Shown: positions 45,291 to 56,400 of the stretch, piece after piece
Position numbering within the stretch: the first letter of the stretch is position 1
Layout: every line of letters starts with the position of its first letter
Source: Dendrocalamus latiflorus
Taxonomy: Eukaryota > Streptophyta > Magnoliopsida > Poales > Poaceae
Assembly: GCA_017311315.1 (NCBI GenBank)
Contig: CM029666.1
Span: 37,830,749-37,894,748 of the forward strand
Direction of reading: 5' to 3'
DNA length: 64,000 nt
Notes under the pieces: model-generated
The model's input: the letters and a program-made list of their open reading frames with translations, nothing else
Databases searched by the model: none
Told to the model about the DNA's origin: nothing
Program-made: the position numbers and the translations under genes

Positions 45291-46912
45291 TAGTAAGTTT
45301 TGCATCACTAGTTTATTATATTTATCTCCTCATAAAATTTGAAATAAAAATATTGTCCATATTTGTAACAGTCTAGACCGTCTTCTTGATCATTGGTTGT
45401 AGGGTTGTTTGAGTAGCCGCCCAACCCCGCCACCGATGGTGGATCAGAAAAGCAGCTTAATTACAAACTCCCGTAGGTACCCGCCGCTGTTTTAGCCAAA
45501 CTCGGAGGTGTAGATCTACGCGCCGTGGTGAGACATTCGTCTGCCCTGCATGTAGGGGCGGAGCCAGGAATTGGATATAGGGGGGCAAGGTGATCATTCA
45601 GCAAACCAGTAAGGACGTTCCTGATCCACACCAAGATGAAGGCTTCTCGTCTACCTACGGCGCTGAAAACTGGGTTGCAGTGGTTACACGTGCATCTGAA
45701 TTCTGAAAGGCCTCACATTGACAGCATGAACACACAAGTAACCATGATCTGTTGAATTTATCGTTGTGAAAGATTTTATGCACGATTCTCCTCTGGGATT
45801 TGAGCCAAAATGTATATGTACATTCTTTTTCTTGCCTTCTCTTAAGCACAAAGCTGAAACGAATGTAAGGCGCGCGGGAGATGAGGCGCGACTTGTTTGT
45901 AGTTGCAGCTGCTGTCGACAATTGCTTGCTCATTGTTCGGCGTCTGGGTCCGGCTCAAGGCCCGCGGTTTGCTTGAGTGGTTTCCAGACAAATTTTCTCC
46001 TGCATAAAATAGGAACAGAGTAGTTAGGACATCCTGTTTTTCTGCTCTGCCGATGCCATTCTAAGTGAGATGAGATTTGAGATGGAGGTCGATTTCTGTA
46101 CCAGTTGCCGCATTCCGCAACCACCCTGACTTTGGGGCGGCGATCCGGGAGTATGGCGAGGAACTACAATTCGGCCTTGGGCAGAACCTGAAAATCAAGG
46201 AAACGGCCGGACTCAAACGACACATTGAGATGGGGAAAAAAAAATCAAAATACAGAGTTGAGTGCAGTGCCGCGGGTAGTAAGCAAGCAAGAGCGAGATC
46301 AAGACGTACGTACCTTGGCTTCGATGATCCAGACGATGCCAATTAGTAATTGGGCTGCATGCCCTGCATCCAGTGGGGGGGGGGGGGGGGGTGCATGCCT
46401 GCATCGTTGTATCCTTGGGGGGCCAGCCCCCCCCCCCCCCCCCCCTCTCCGCCACTGCCTGCACGCATTCTTAGCCCCCAGCACTAGACGTTCTGAACTT
46501 CCCGTGCATGTGTACATCGTGGAGCAACGCGTACCACGCAAGGTTCTGGGATTCAAAAGGCTAAAAATTTCGGTGGCCACCAAATTTGACGAATTTCGGA
46601 AATTTCAGACCGGTTTTCAGCTACGTTGACCAGTCAAACATTTCGTATTTAACCAAATTTTGACCGAATAAAACAGCAACGATGAAGATAAGCTCTGGAC
46701 TAGCAACCTGGACTAGCAACGATGAAAGATAAGCTCTGGACTAGCAGCCAGAGGCTTAGAACCTGCAGCTCAATGCAGCCATTCATTGAATCCCACCGAA
46801 TAAATGAAGCTGATGATGAACTCGGGCCTGTCCGAAATAGACGAATCCCACCGAATTTCGGCCCTTTCGGGTCGAATCCCAGAACCCTGGTACCACGTAC
46901 GTGAGCATGCTC
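45291..46912. other. Non-coding spacer; possible element with GGCGGAGCC ends
   Basis: GTAGGGGCGGAGCCAGGAAT near 45552 and CTCTCCGCCACTGCC near 46445-46459 resemble inverted ends of a grass DNA transposon. The pairing is imperfect and no target duplication was confirmed. Frames at 45655-46629 lack domains. A stretch at 46680-46745 contains a short direct repeat of AGATAAGCTCTGGACTAGCA. Confidence 0.3.
46375..46445 (+). repeat. Paired homopolymers G17 and C19
   Basis: A run of 17 G (46375-46391) and, 35 bp later, a run of 19 C (46427-46445). They could pair as a hairpin. Lengths may be affected by sequencing or assembly. Confidence 0.9.
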
Positions 46913-46917
46913 TTTTC

Positions 46918-47907
46918 TGTTGGATTAATTGGGATTGGCCCATTTTAATTTAGCAATTAATCAAATGGAATTCCTAGGCCCACAACTAATGCTAGGTGGA
47001 AAATTGTTTAGTCCCATATGGAGAATTCAATGGGAGTTATACCACTTTAAAAGGTGGAACGAGGTAACCCCCTTGTGAAATTGAAGAGAGCCAACACGCG
47101 CGCGCGCGCTCGCTCGCTCGCCTCGCCACGCCACGCCGTGCCGTGCCGTGCCGTGCGTGTGCGTACGTACGTACGTACGTACGCGCGCAGGCGTGTCGGG
47201 TGCGGGCGCGTTTTTCTTTATCTATTCGAAAATCGAAACGCACTGACTCGCTGGCAGTAACTTTCGAGTAATGGGTGCGCAGTTACTAGTGACTAATGGC
47301 GGCAGTTTCTGGTCTCTTCATTTTTGCTGTTACAAGAGAACAGCATAAGAAGGCTCTCCTCTCCATACGAAATAACAGTTCTCTCTCCCTCTGTTTTGTT
47401 GCTGCTCTCTGCAATCTCCGGTCCGGAACCTTGCGCGCACAAGTTTCTGGGCGAGTAGGCCTCCAGAACTCCGTCCGTTTGTGTACCTGCACGGGTAGGC
47501 GGGCGATCAAGTTTTTGGGGAGCGCATCGGCGCGACTACTCAATCTGCGACGTCTACTTCCTGGTGGTGAACTGTTCGCGGGACTGCACTGCGAACATCT
47601 TCCTGCATCAAGCTTCGTCCTGCATCACGATTTGATCGACTACATCGAATAGGCCATCATGTCGACTGATGGTAACGGCGCCTCCGGTGTCACCGACACT
47701 GGCCCCGCCCGAGGGTATAATCTTAACACATCTTTGATGTATTTGTTTCTGTGCGCTATGAATATGTTAATAGGTGTTGCTGTTAGCTTGTTCGTTAGCG
47801 AATATGAATACATCATCGTTGATAGATCACTCATGCATGTTTATGTCATGTTTTATATGCTGAATTTCTGGATTAAAATATGCCGAAAATTGACTAGATT
47901 TCCAACA
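46918..47907 (+). repeat. 5' LTR of the intact copia element
   Basis: TGTTGG...CCAACA, with a TATA-like ACTTTAAAAGG at about 47042-47052, a (CGTGC)n/(GTAC)n tract at about 47137-47181, and the polyprotein start codon at 47659. Confidence 0.95.
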
Positions 47908-50900
47908 ATCCAAAAACTTGATAGGTCTTTTTCGGTAGTTGGCTTTGCTGCGTCACTTAAACCGCACCCTCCGTTTGATGGTTCCAATTTTAAGAGATGG
48001 CGTGCACGTGCGATCCTATGGTTTACTGCCATGGAATGTTTTCATGTTGTACAAGGCAAGCCCGCTGAGCCTCTATCTGCTGAGGACGAACGTAAGTTCA
48101 ATATAGCGGATAACTTGTTTCGAGGTGCACTTGTCAACATACTGGCAGATAACATTGTGGATGTGTACATGCATTTGCCTACGGGCAAAGAGATGTGGAA
48201 TGCACTTGAGGCCAAGTTCGGAGTTTCCGATGCTGGCAGTGAGCTGTATGTCATGGAGCAGTTCTATGACTACAAGATGGTCGATGACCGTTCTGTAGTA
48301 GAACAAGCTCATGAGATTCAGGCGCTGGCAAAGGAGCTTGAGAACAATAAGTGCGAGTTACCGGACAAGTTTGTGGCTGGCGGTATTATCGCCAAGTTAC
48401 CACCTTCTTGGTCGGATTTTGCTACTTCTCTAAAACACAAGAGGCAGGAGTTCAGTGTTACTGATCTCATTGGCACTCTTGGTGTTGAAGAGAAGGCGAG
48501 GGCGAAAGATACTCGTGGCAAGAAAGTTGCTGCTGAGGGAGGTTCTAGTGCCAATTTGGTGCAGAAGAAGAACCCTCAGGCTTCCCACAATAAGAAGAAA
48601 AATAAGCCTTTTGTCAAGCCCAAGGCTACTACTGAGTTTAAGAAGAAAGGCAAAGGAAAGGGCGGCTGCTTTGTGTGCGGTGATTCTGGCCATTGGGCTA
48701 AGGATTGTCCAGACCGCAAGGATAAGCAGAAGAAGTCTGCCAACATGGTTATTAGTGATGCTGGAGGAACATCGGGGTACGGTAATTATTTACCTACAGT
48801 TCTTTCTGTTTGTCAATCACCTGAGTGGTGGGTTGACACTGGTGCTAATATTCATGTGTGTGCTGATATTTCCTTGTTTTCATCTTATCAGGTCTGTCGA
48901 GGTTCCTCCTTGTTGATGGGAAACGGATCGCATGCAGCTGTTCATGGTGTTGGTACGGTCGATCTGAAGTTTACTTCGGGAAAGACCGTGCAGCTGAAGA
49001 ACGTGCAGCATGTCCCCTCCATAAAGAAAAATCTCGTCAGCGGATCTCTACTGTGTAGAGATGGTTTTAGGCTTGCATTTGAGTCCAATAAATGTGTCGT
49101 GTCTAAGTATGGAACATTTGTTGGTAAAGGCTATGAGAGCGGAGGCTTGTTCCGCTTTTCTTTGATGGATTCCTATAATAAAATTGTGAACCATGTGTGT
49201 AACGATGATGATGAATCTAATGTTTGGCATTCACGACTTTGTCATGTTAATTTTGGGTGTATGACGCGCTTAGCTAATATGAGTTTAATTCCGAAATTCA
49301 CTTTGGTCAAAGGTTCTAAGTGCCATGCGTGTGTTCAATCGAAACAACCTCGCAAGCCTCACAAGGCAGCAAAAGAGGCGAGGAATTTGGCACCGTTAGA
49401 ACTCATTCATTCTGATTTATGCGAAATGAATGGCGTGTTGACTAAAGGTGGAAAGAAATATTTCATGACGTTTATAGATGATTGCACTAGATTTTGCTAC
49501 GTGTACTTATTAAAAACAAAAGATGAAGCGTTGGATTATTTTAAGATCTATAAAGCTGAGGTAGAAAACCAACTTGAAAGGAAAATCAAGCGGGTAAGGT
49601 CTGATCGTGGGGGAGAGTATTTTTCAAATGAGTTTACTTTATTCTGCGAGGAACATGGAATTATTCATGAGAGGACGCCTCCCTATTCTCCCGAGTCAAA
49701 CGGGGTTGCCGAAAGAAAGAATCGCACTCTAACTGATTTGGTTAACGCCATGTTAGACACTGCGGGACTTTCTAAGGAATGGTGGGGTGAGACTATATTG
49801 ACCGCGTGTCATGTCCTGAATAGAGTTCCTACAAAGAATAAAGAAGTAACACCATTCGAGGAATGGGAAAAGAAGAAGTTGACTCTCTCATACTTGCGCA
49901 CCTGGGGATGTTTGGCCAAAGTTAACGTGCCAATTGTCAAGAAGCGCAAACTTGGACCAAAAACCGTAGATTGTGTATTTCTTGGTTATGCTATGCACAG
50001 CGTGGGTTATAGGTTCTTAATTATAAAAACTGGAGTACCTGACATGCGTGTTGGTACAATCATAGAGTCCAGAGACGCTACATTTTTTGAGAATGAATTT
50101 CCTATGAAATGTGATGTACCTAGCTCATCTAGTCAAGAACCTATAATTTCCCTTGATTCTTTTGTGCCGATAGAACATGTTGAGGAAACGCCTATGGAAA
50201 ATCCTAAGGAGGATAACGATGAAGTTACTCGAAAGAGTAAGAGACAGAGGATTGCAAAATCTTTTGGTGATGATTTCATTGTATACCTCGTGGATGACAC
50301 TCCTAGAACCATTGAAGAGGCATATTCTTCTCCTGACGCTGACTATTGGAAGGAAGCAGTACGGAGTGAGATGGATTCTATTATGTCTAATGGAACTTGG
50401 GAGGTCGTTGACCGTCCTTATGGGTGTAAACCTGTAGGATGTAAATGGGTTTTCAAGAAAAAGCTTAGGCCTGATGGTACAATTGAAAAGTACAAGGCAA
50501 GGCTTGTGGCCAAGGGTTATACCCAGAAAGAAGGCGAGGATTTCTTTGATACTTATTCACCTGTTGCCCGATTGACCACAATTCGAGTACTACTTGCCCT
50601 GGCTGCCTCTCATGGTCTGCTCGTTCATCAAATGGACGTTAAGACAGCTTTCCTAAATGGAGAGTTGGAGGAGGAGATTTATATGGATCAGCCAGACGGG
50701 TTTGTGGTAGAAGGTCAAGAAGGAAAGGTGTGCAAGTTGTTGAAGTCTTTGTATGGCTTAAAGCAAGCACCTAAGCAATGGCATGAGAAGTTCGACAGAA
50801 CTTTGACATCTGCTGGCTTTGTTGTGAATGAAGCCGACAGATGTGTGTACTATCGCTATGGTGGGGGAGAAGGAGTGATCTTGTGCTTGTATGTTGATGA

Positions 50901-51843
50901 CATACTGATTTTTGGGACCAACCTCAATGTGATTGAGGAGGTCAAGGACTTTCTGTCCAAGAGTTTTGAGATGAAAGATTTGGGAGTGGCTGATGTGATT
51001 CTTAACATTAAGCTACTGAGAGGAGGTGATAGTGGGATTACACTTGTGCAATCTCACTATGTAGAGAAGGTCTTGAGTCGCTTTGGTTATAGTGACTGCA
51101 AGCCTGCTCCTACTCCTTATGATCCTAGTGTGTTATTGAGGAAAAATCGAAGAATAACAAGGGATCAATTGAGATACTCCCAGATTATTGGCTCATTGAT
51201 GTATTTAGCTAGTGCTACGAGGCCTGACATCTCGTTTGCTGTGAGCAAGCTAAGCCGGTTTGTTTCAAATCCGGGAGATGATCATTGGCGTGCTCTTGAG
51301 AGAGTAATGCGCTATCTAAAGGCAACCGTGAGCTATGGAATTCACTATGCTGGGTACCCAAAGGTACTGGAGGGCTACAGTGATTCAAACTGGATCTCTG
51401 ATGCTGATGAGATAAAAGCCACGAGTGGATATGTGTTCACACTTGGAGGTGGTGCTGTTTCCTGGAAGTCTTGCAAGCAGACCATCTTAACGAGGTCAAC
51501 AATGGAAGCAGAACTCACAGCATTAGATACCGCTACTGTTGAGGCTGAGTGGCTTCGTGAACTCCTTATGGATTTGCCGGTGGTTGAAAAACCGATACCA
51601 GCTATCCTGATGAACTGTGATAATCAGACTGTAATTATCAAAGTGAACAGTTCTAAGGACAACATGAAGTCATCTAGGCATGTTAAGAGGCGGTTGAAGT
51701 CTGTCAGAAAGCTGAAAAACTCCGGAGTGATAGCGCTGGACTATGTCCAGACAGCTAATAATCTGGCCGACCAATTTACAAAGGGTTTATCACGTAATGT
51801 GATAGATAGTGCATCGAGTGAGATGGGCCTGAGACCCACATGA
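47659..51843 (+). CDS. Copia gag-pol polyprotein, 1,394 aa
   Basis: Encodes the proteins needed for copia retrotransposition, made in the cytoplasm and assembled in virus-like particles. Order seen: gag, zinc knuckle CFVCGDSGHWAKDC (337-350), aspartic protease WWVDTGANIH (Asp393), integrase with an HHCC finger and catalytic Asp586, Asp649, Glu685 (35 residues between the last two), reverse transcriptase with YVDD (1078-1081), RNase H (YSDSNW, Asp1242), and an end in the ADQFTKG motif typical of copia. No stop or frameshift. Start: every in-frame Met before the gag core lies inside the 5' LTR (47659-47872). As read, residues about 19-90 are a hydrophobic, AT-rich-encoded segment unlike gag. 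An alternative is an in-frame 210-bp intron (GT at 47715, AG at 47923-47924) that removes it. The 5' UTR would lie wholly in R-U5. Confidence 0.95.
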   Translation: MSTDGNGASGVTDTGPARGYNLNTSLMYLFLCAMNMLIGVAVSLFVSEYEYIIVDRSLMHVYVMFYMLNFWIKICRKLTRFPTIQKLDRSFSVVGFAASLKPHPPFDGSNFKRWRARAILWFTAMECFHVVQGKPAEPLSAEDERKFNIADNLFRGALVNILADNIVDVYMHLPTGKEMWNALEAKFGVSDAGSELYVMEQFYDYKMVDDRSVVEQAHEIQALAKELENNKCELPDKFVAGGIIAKLPPSWSDFATSLKHKRQEFSVTDLIGTLGVEEKARAKDTRGKKVAAEGGSSANLVQKKNPQASHNKKKNKPFVKPKATTEFKKKGKGKGGCFVCGDSGHWAKDCPDRKDKQKKSANMVISDAGGTSGYGNYLPTVLSVCQSPEWWVDTGANIHVCADISLFSSYQVCRGSSLLMGNGSHAAVHGVGTVDLKFTSGKTVQLKNVQHVPSIKKNLVSGSLLCRDGFRLAFESNKCVVSKYGTFVGKGYESGGLFRFSLMDSYNKIVNHVCNDDDESNVWHSRLCHVNFGCMTRLANMSLIPKFTLVKGSKCHACVQSKQPRKPHKAAKEARNLAPLELIHSDLCEMNGVLTKGGKKYFMTFIDDCTRFCYVYLLKTKDEALDYFKIYKAEVENQLERKIKRVRSDRGGEYFSNEFTLFCEEHGIIHERTPPYSPESNGVAERKNRTLTDLVNAMLDTAGLSKEWWGETILTACHVLNRVPTKNKEVTPFEEWEKKKLTLSYLRTWGCLAKVNVPIVKKRKLGPKTVDCVFLGYAMHSVGYRFLIIKTGVPDMRVGTIIESRDATFFENEFPMKCDVPSSSSQEPIISLDSFVPIEHVEETPMENPKEDNDEVTRKSKRQRIAKSFGDDFIVYLVDDTPRTIEEAYSSPDADYWKEAVRSEMDSIMSNGTWEVVDRPYGCKPVGCKWVFKKKLRPDGTIEKYKARLVAKGYTQKEGEDFFDTYSPVARLTTIRVLLALAASHGLLVHQMDVKTAFLNGELEEEIYMDQPDGFVVEGQEGKVCKLLKSLYGLKQAPKQWHEKFDRTLTSAGFVVNEADRCVYYRYGGGEGVILCLYVDDILIFGTNLNVIEEVKDFLSKSFEMKDLGVADVILNIKLLRGGDSGITLVQSHYVEKVLSRFGYSDCKPAPTPYDPSVLLRKNRRITRDQLRYSQIIGSLMYLASATRPDISFAVSKLSRFVSNPGDDHWRALERVMRYLKATVSYGIHYAGYPKVLEGYSDSNWISDADEIKATSGYVFTLGGGAVSWKSCKQTILTRSTMEAELTALDTATVEAEWLRELLMDLPVVEKPIPAILMNCDNQTVIIKVNSSKDNMKSSRHVKRRLKSVRKLKNSGVIALDYVQTANNLADQFTKGLSRNVIDSASSEMGLRPT
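47715..47924 (+). other. Candidate in-frame intron crossing the LTR/internal border
   Basis: The donor context GAGG|GTATAA and the acceptor CTTGATAG| bound 210 bp (70 codons, frame kept). Composition changes sharply from GC-rich before 47714 to A/T-rich inside, as in plant introns. The segment holds the last 193 bp of the LTR and the place where the primer site should be. Other donors and acceptors are possible; this is inference. Confidence 0.4.
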
Positions 51844-52386
51844 GTCATACCACAGTGGTAACCTGTTCTACGTGATCGGAGATCCCGTGAAGTAGGATGG
51901 TGAAACAAGCTGTTGATTGACTAGGAGGAGAGATCTTTACAGGGCTCATTTCTTCAATGATGCACTTCTCTCCTATTCTGTATGGCAGGTTGGTTTTTAC
52001 CTTAATGTGATCCGAGTGGCTTATTTAGAGCAGAGATGTCGGCCTACAGGACATCTTAGAAGGAACACACCTATATGAGTTCGACTGCTGGTCACAGTCT
52101 ATGAGATTTGGGTGATCTCTAGATACTCATGAATAGGCATGGAGTATGACTTATACGCTCCAACCAGAGGGGATGCTTTAGGCAGCCTAGTACTAGTAAA
52201 GGAATTGGGTAAAGCTTGTTCGCACAAAACTGTCAATTCAAGGCATAGTCCATTGTTCAGTTGTGGATGAGTGTAACTCCTTTCCTAGGTGGATGTTCAA
52301 CTTAACAGTCTCCATCGAAACACTGGTATATCAAACATCAGCAGAACTGAGAGCATTTCTCGTGTGCCTTGAAATTTGGTGGGGAT

Positions 52387-53427
52387 TGTTGGATTAATTG
52401 GGATTGGCCCATTTTAATTTAGCAATTAATCAAATGGAATTCCTAGGCCCACAACTAATGCTAGGTGGAAAATTGTTTAGTCCCATATGGAGAATTCAAT
52501 GGGAGTTATACCACTTTAAAAGGTGGAACGAGGTAACCCCCTTGTGAAATTGAAGAGAGCCAACACGCGCGCGCGCGCTCGCTCGCTCGCCTCGCCTCGC
52601 CACGCCGTGCCGTGCCGTGCCGTGACGTGCGTGTGCGTACGTACGTACGTACGTACGTACGTACGTACGCGCGCAGGCGTGTCGGGTGCGGGCGCGTTTT
52701 TCTTTATCTATTCGAAAATCGAAACGCACTGACTCGCTGGCAGTAACGGTGCAGTTACTAGTGGATTATGGCTGCGGTTACTTTCGAGTAATGGGTGCGC
52801 AGTTACTAGTGACTAATGGCGGCAGTTTCTGGTCTCTTCATTTTTGCTGTTACAAGAGAACAGCATAAGAAGGCTCTCCTCTCCATACGAAATAACAGTT
52901 CTCTCTCCCTCTGTTTTGTTGCTGCTCTCTGCAATCTCCGGTCCGGAACCTTGCGCGCACAAGTTTCTGGGCGAGTAGGCCTCCAGAACTCCGTCCGTTT
53001 GTGTACCTGCACGGGTAGGCGGGCGATCAAGTTTTTGGGGAGCGCATCGGCGCGACTACTCAATCTGCGACGTCTACTTCCTGGTGGTGAACTGTTCGCG
53101 GGACTGCACTGCGAACATCTTCCTGCATCAAGCTTCGTCCTGCATCACGATTTGATCGACTACATCGAATAGGCCATCATGTCGACTGATGGTAACGGCG
53201 CCTCCGGTGTCACCGACACTGGCCCCGCCCGAGGGTATAATCTTAACACATCTTTGATGTATTTGTTTCTGTGCGCTATGAATATGTTAATAGGTGTTGC
53301 TGTTAGCTTGTTCGTTAGCGAATATGAATACATCATCGTTGATAGATCACTCATGCATGTTTATGTCATGTTTTATATGCTGAATTTCTGGATTAAAATA
53401 TGCCGAAAATTGACTAGATTTCCAACA
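52387..53427 (+). repeat. 3' LTR of the intact copia element
   Basis: 1,041 bp. It repeats the same ATG (53179) and GT donor (53235) as the 5' LTR. Read-through would continue to a stop at 53685 in flanking DNA. Confidence 0.95.
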
Positions 53428-53432
53428 TTTTC

Positions 53433-56400
53433 TACGTCGGCCTTGGCCGGTGGGGAATGCGGATGTACACTCACAGCTCCGCACCGCCACGTTGGTGCAG
53501 GGAATAGATCACAAACCAGCGAGAATGTAGCGGGCCCCAAGGACGCTGTGCCAGGCCCGACCTATTCCTGCAGGGGCGTGCCGTGTCGGCAGGTTCGCTC
53601 CGTTGACCGCTCTGCGCGCGCCGGACGGAGAGGAGGAGAAGAAATGACGGGCGGCGCGCACGCGGGTTCGGTGGCGCTCCCGTGACGAATGTGGTGGTCG
53701 TACTGGTCAGTGGTAGTAACATGACCCGCGGCAAGCCGCGCGTGAGCAGGCGCGCCAAGCTCGCTTCGGCACCTCCCGTATTCTTTTCTACGGTGCCACT
53801 TCGCTCATCCTCCCTTGCAATTTACTGCTGCTACGGTGCGACACTGGCCCAACCGCAGGCCACCGTTTGCAAAACTGCTGCCTTGTGGCGACTGATTTGT
53901 ACAATATTGTTCTTTCAGAAGAGTACATAAAATATTTAATTCTTCATTTCTGGAGTGTATCATATGGATCATATGTGCCTGGATGTTACTAATATGACAA
54001 GGTTTCTAGAGCGCAAGTAAGACCGAGTAAAATTCGAGCCACAAGGAGATGATTGTGTGCATTCATTAGATTACAGGCGGTGATCGAGTTTGGTTCAATT
54101 TACTAGCCCTAGTTCCCTACTTCAAAGCTAGCAGCAGAGAAGCCAAATTATGGCTTATGGCTGAAAACACTGTGGCTGGTTGAAAAAAACACTGTAGCTG
54201 ACAGAGGCTTATTTAGCATAATTAAATTTAAAAAAATTAAAAATATAAAAAATATGTTAGCCCATTACGTATAATACAAACAAATATGGGAAAAAAAGAA
54301 CCGGCAAAAAAGCTCAACAAAAAACCAAAACTTCAGAAAAAGACGAAATTTATGAATAGTGAAAATAAGCTAGAAGCGAGAAGCTTTTAAGCCCAGAGGA
54401 GTTACTTGGTCACGAGGCACTTCAAGGTGCAGGATACACATTTCACGGCTTATTCTCTGATTGATTTGATGTGCCGTCGCCGATAGACACCTTCTGACCT
54501 CAGTGTGTTTGATTTTCAAGGCAGTAGACCGCACCAAACACAAACAAACATTCCACGATCTAACTGGCTACTCACCCATCGTCCCTCACTTTGATTTCAA
54601 ACAAAAGTACGGAGTTGATTAAGGTCAAAACAAACCCAACGGCCTAATGTGCTCCCACCTAGGTGATCCTTCCACCACGAAGTTTGTAACCACATGATTA
54701 GGATGTAGTGGAATGTTTCATCCTTCCAATGCAGTAGGAGGCAGCTCACCACAGCATCGTCTGCGCATGAACGCGGCTTCCCTGTTCCCATTTCCCTGTC
54801 CCCCTTGTGTTCCTGTTCATATGGCGAAGATCCAAATCACTCTAGATCAACTAGCAAAGAGATGAGCGACCCTGGATGAATGCCACGTGGACGGGAACAC
54901 AAGGAGGACATAAAAACAGGAACAGGGAAGCCATGTTCTCTGTGCATATGCCCTCAATGACTCCTCGCAGTAACATGCCCAAAAGGTTAGGCATGTATTG
55001 CAAACATATCCATGTAAGCCTGTGGTTCTTGAATCTTGACCTCCATCGCCTGCAAAAGAAAGAAAAAATGTCTCCGTAGATTTCAAATGCATTTGGACTT
55101 GACGTGGTTGTGGCCAAGAACAACGGGACAGGTAGCGCCAGCAAGCACCATGTGCCTCGCAGCACAAGCTTGTTGTGCCAGTTACAGGAGAAATGTAAGC
55201 ATGGGATAGTTGCAAATCATGTATGTTGGAGAGTGGAAAACTCTTGGATGGGGATTAACACATTGGTTTTATTGTGAGAGAGAAGGGGAGGGGTTTTGTT
55301 GCCTTCTCACTTGTCTTGTTATGTCACAGGCTGAATTTAGGTGCAGTGGTTGTAGAGATGCCCTTCTGGAGTATGTCTCACACCCTGGAACCAACCCATC
55401 CCCTAATTTCAACTTGCCATCACGTTGTGCTTAGCTTCTGACATGTCATGTGAACAAGAAAGAGATAACTGACATGATTGTTAGAAAACGTGAACGCAAC
55501 CTCCCAATATTCGTTGGATTTCACAATGTCTCCTCTAAAATTCGCGAGCTACTAGACAGACATTTCTACTTCATTGTAGTTCCGCTCGTTTTGGCTTCGA
55601 TTTTTGACTTATAGCCTTACAGGCACTGCTGTACTGGCATGTGAGGTTCTCATTTATATATCTTTTTTAATAGAAACCTTCAGACTTCTATATAGCTTCC
55701 TTTCCTACCCTTTGTTCTAAACGCCTCCTTGACATACATCTAGCATCTGCGCCAAAATGCCAATAGACGTCTTGATCCGACTGAGCTACTGTGACGCCGA
55801 CATCTCACGGTGCACGTGGAAAACAATAGCACCCAGTGTTCACACGCTGTGGTCACTCGAGGGAGAGCCAGTAGCCCGTGTCGTCTAACTGATCCGGTCC
55901 AGAATCCAGATGGGCATGCAGATCGACGAGTCTCCAAACGAATCCGATCGACCAAGGAAAAACAAAACCTTATCTACGTCTGCGCCGATAGGGGAAGGTT
56001 CAAAGAACAATCCAGGGGAGCAGCAAGAACCATCCTAGGACATGCACGTAGAACGTACCTGCTGGGACCTCTCGGCTAGCTTAGCACCTTTGGATTCTTA
56101 CGTTCTGCTCTGTACCACGTACCGGCCGGCGTATGCAGGCGTGGATTGGCGTCGAGCGGTAGCAGTAGCCGACTGTTTATCTAGAACAACAACAGGAGGG
56201 AAAAGCCCTTCCGACTTCCATTGTTAGAAATCAACTGCTTCGCTACAGAGAGAAACGAAAAATGCAAAAAGAAAGAAAAAACACCGTCTAGACATGCTGT
56301 TTTTAACCCCCAAAGACTTTCATCTAAGACGGACAAGGCATCTCACTGAAAAAGGGAGGTAACCAACCAAACAAGCATCCCAACCGTATTTTAGACCTAT

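Larger units (their letters stand above)
46918..53427 (+). mobile_element. Complete, apparently intact Ty1/copia retrotransposon
   Basis: 6,510 bp with a perfect TTTTC target duplication (46913-46917 and 53428-53432). The left LTR is 990 bp (46918-47907) and the right LTR 1,041 bp (52387-53427), both TGTTGG...CCAACA. The 51-bp difference is fully explained by a 34-bp deletion in the left copy, three fewer GTAC units and one 5-bp indel. The last 627 bp of the two LTRs are identical. One uninterrupted gag-pol frame spans 47659-51843. A purine-rich GGTGGGGA lies just before the right LTR. A standard primer site (TGGTATCAGAGC) is not found after the left LTR. A very young and possibly mobile copy. 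Confidence 0.95.

Noticed and set aside
48455..48916. 153-codon frame inside the copia polyprotein
   Set aside because: A shadow in another frame of the gag/protease region.
55760..55805. tRNA-like string CCGACTGAGCTACTGTGACG
   Set aside because: It resembles a tRNA D-arm complement, but no acceptor stem, anticodon arm or T-arm could be placed around it.
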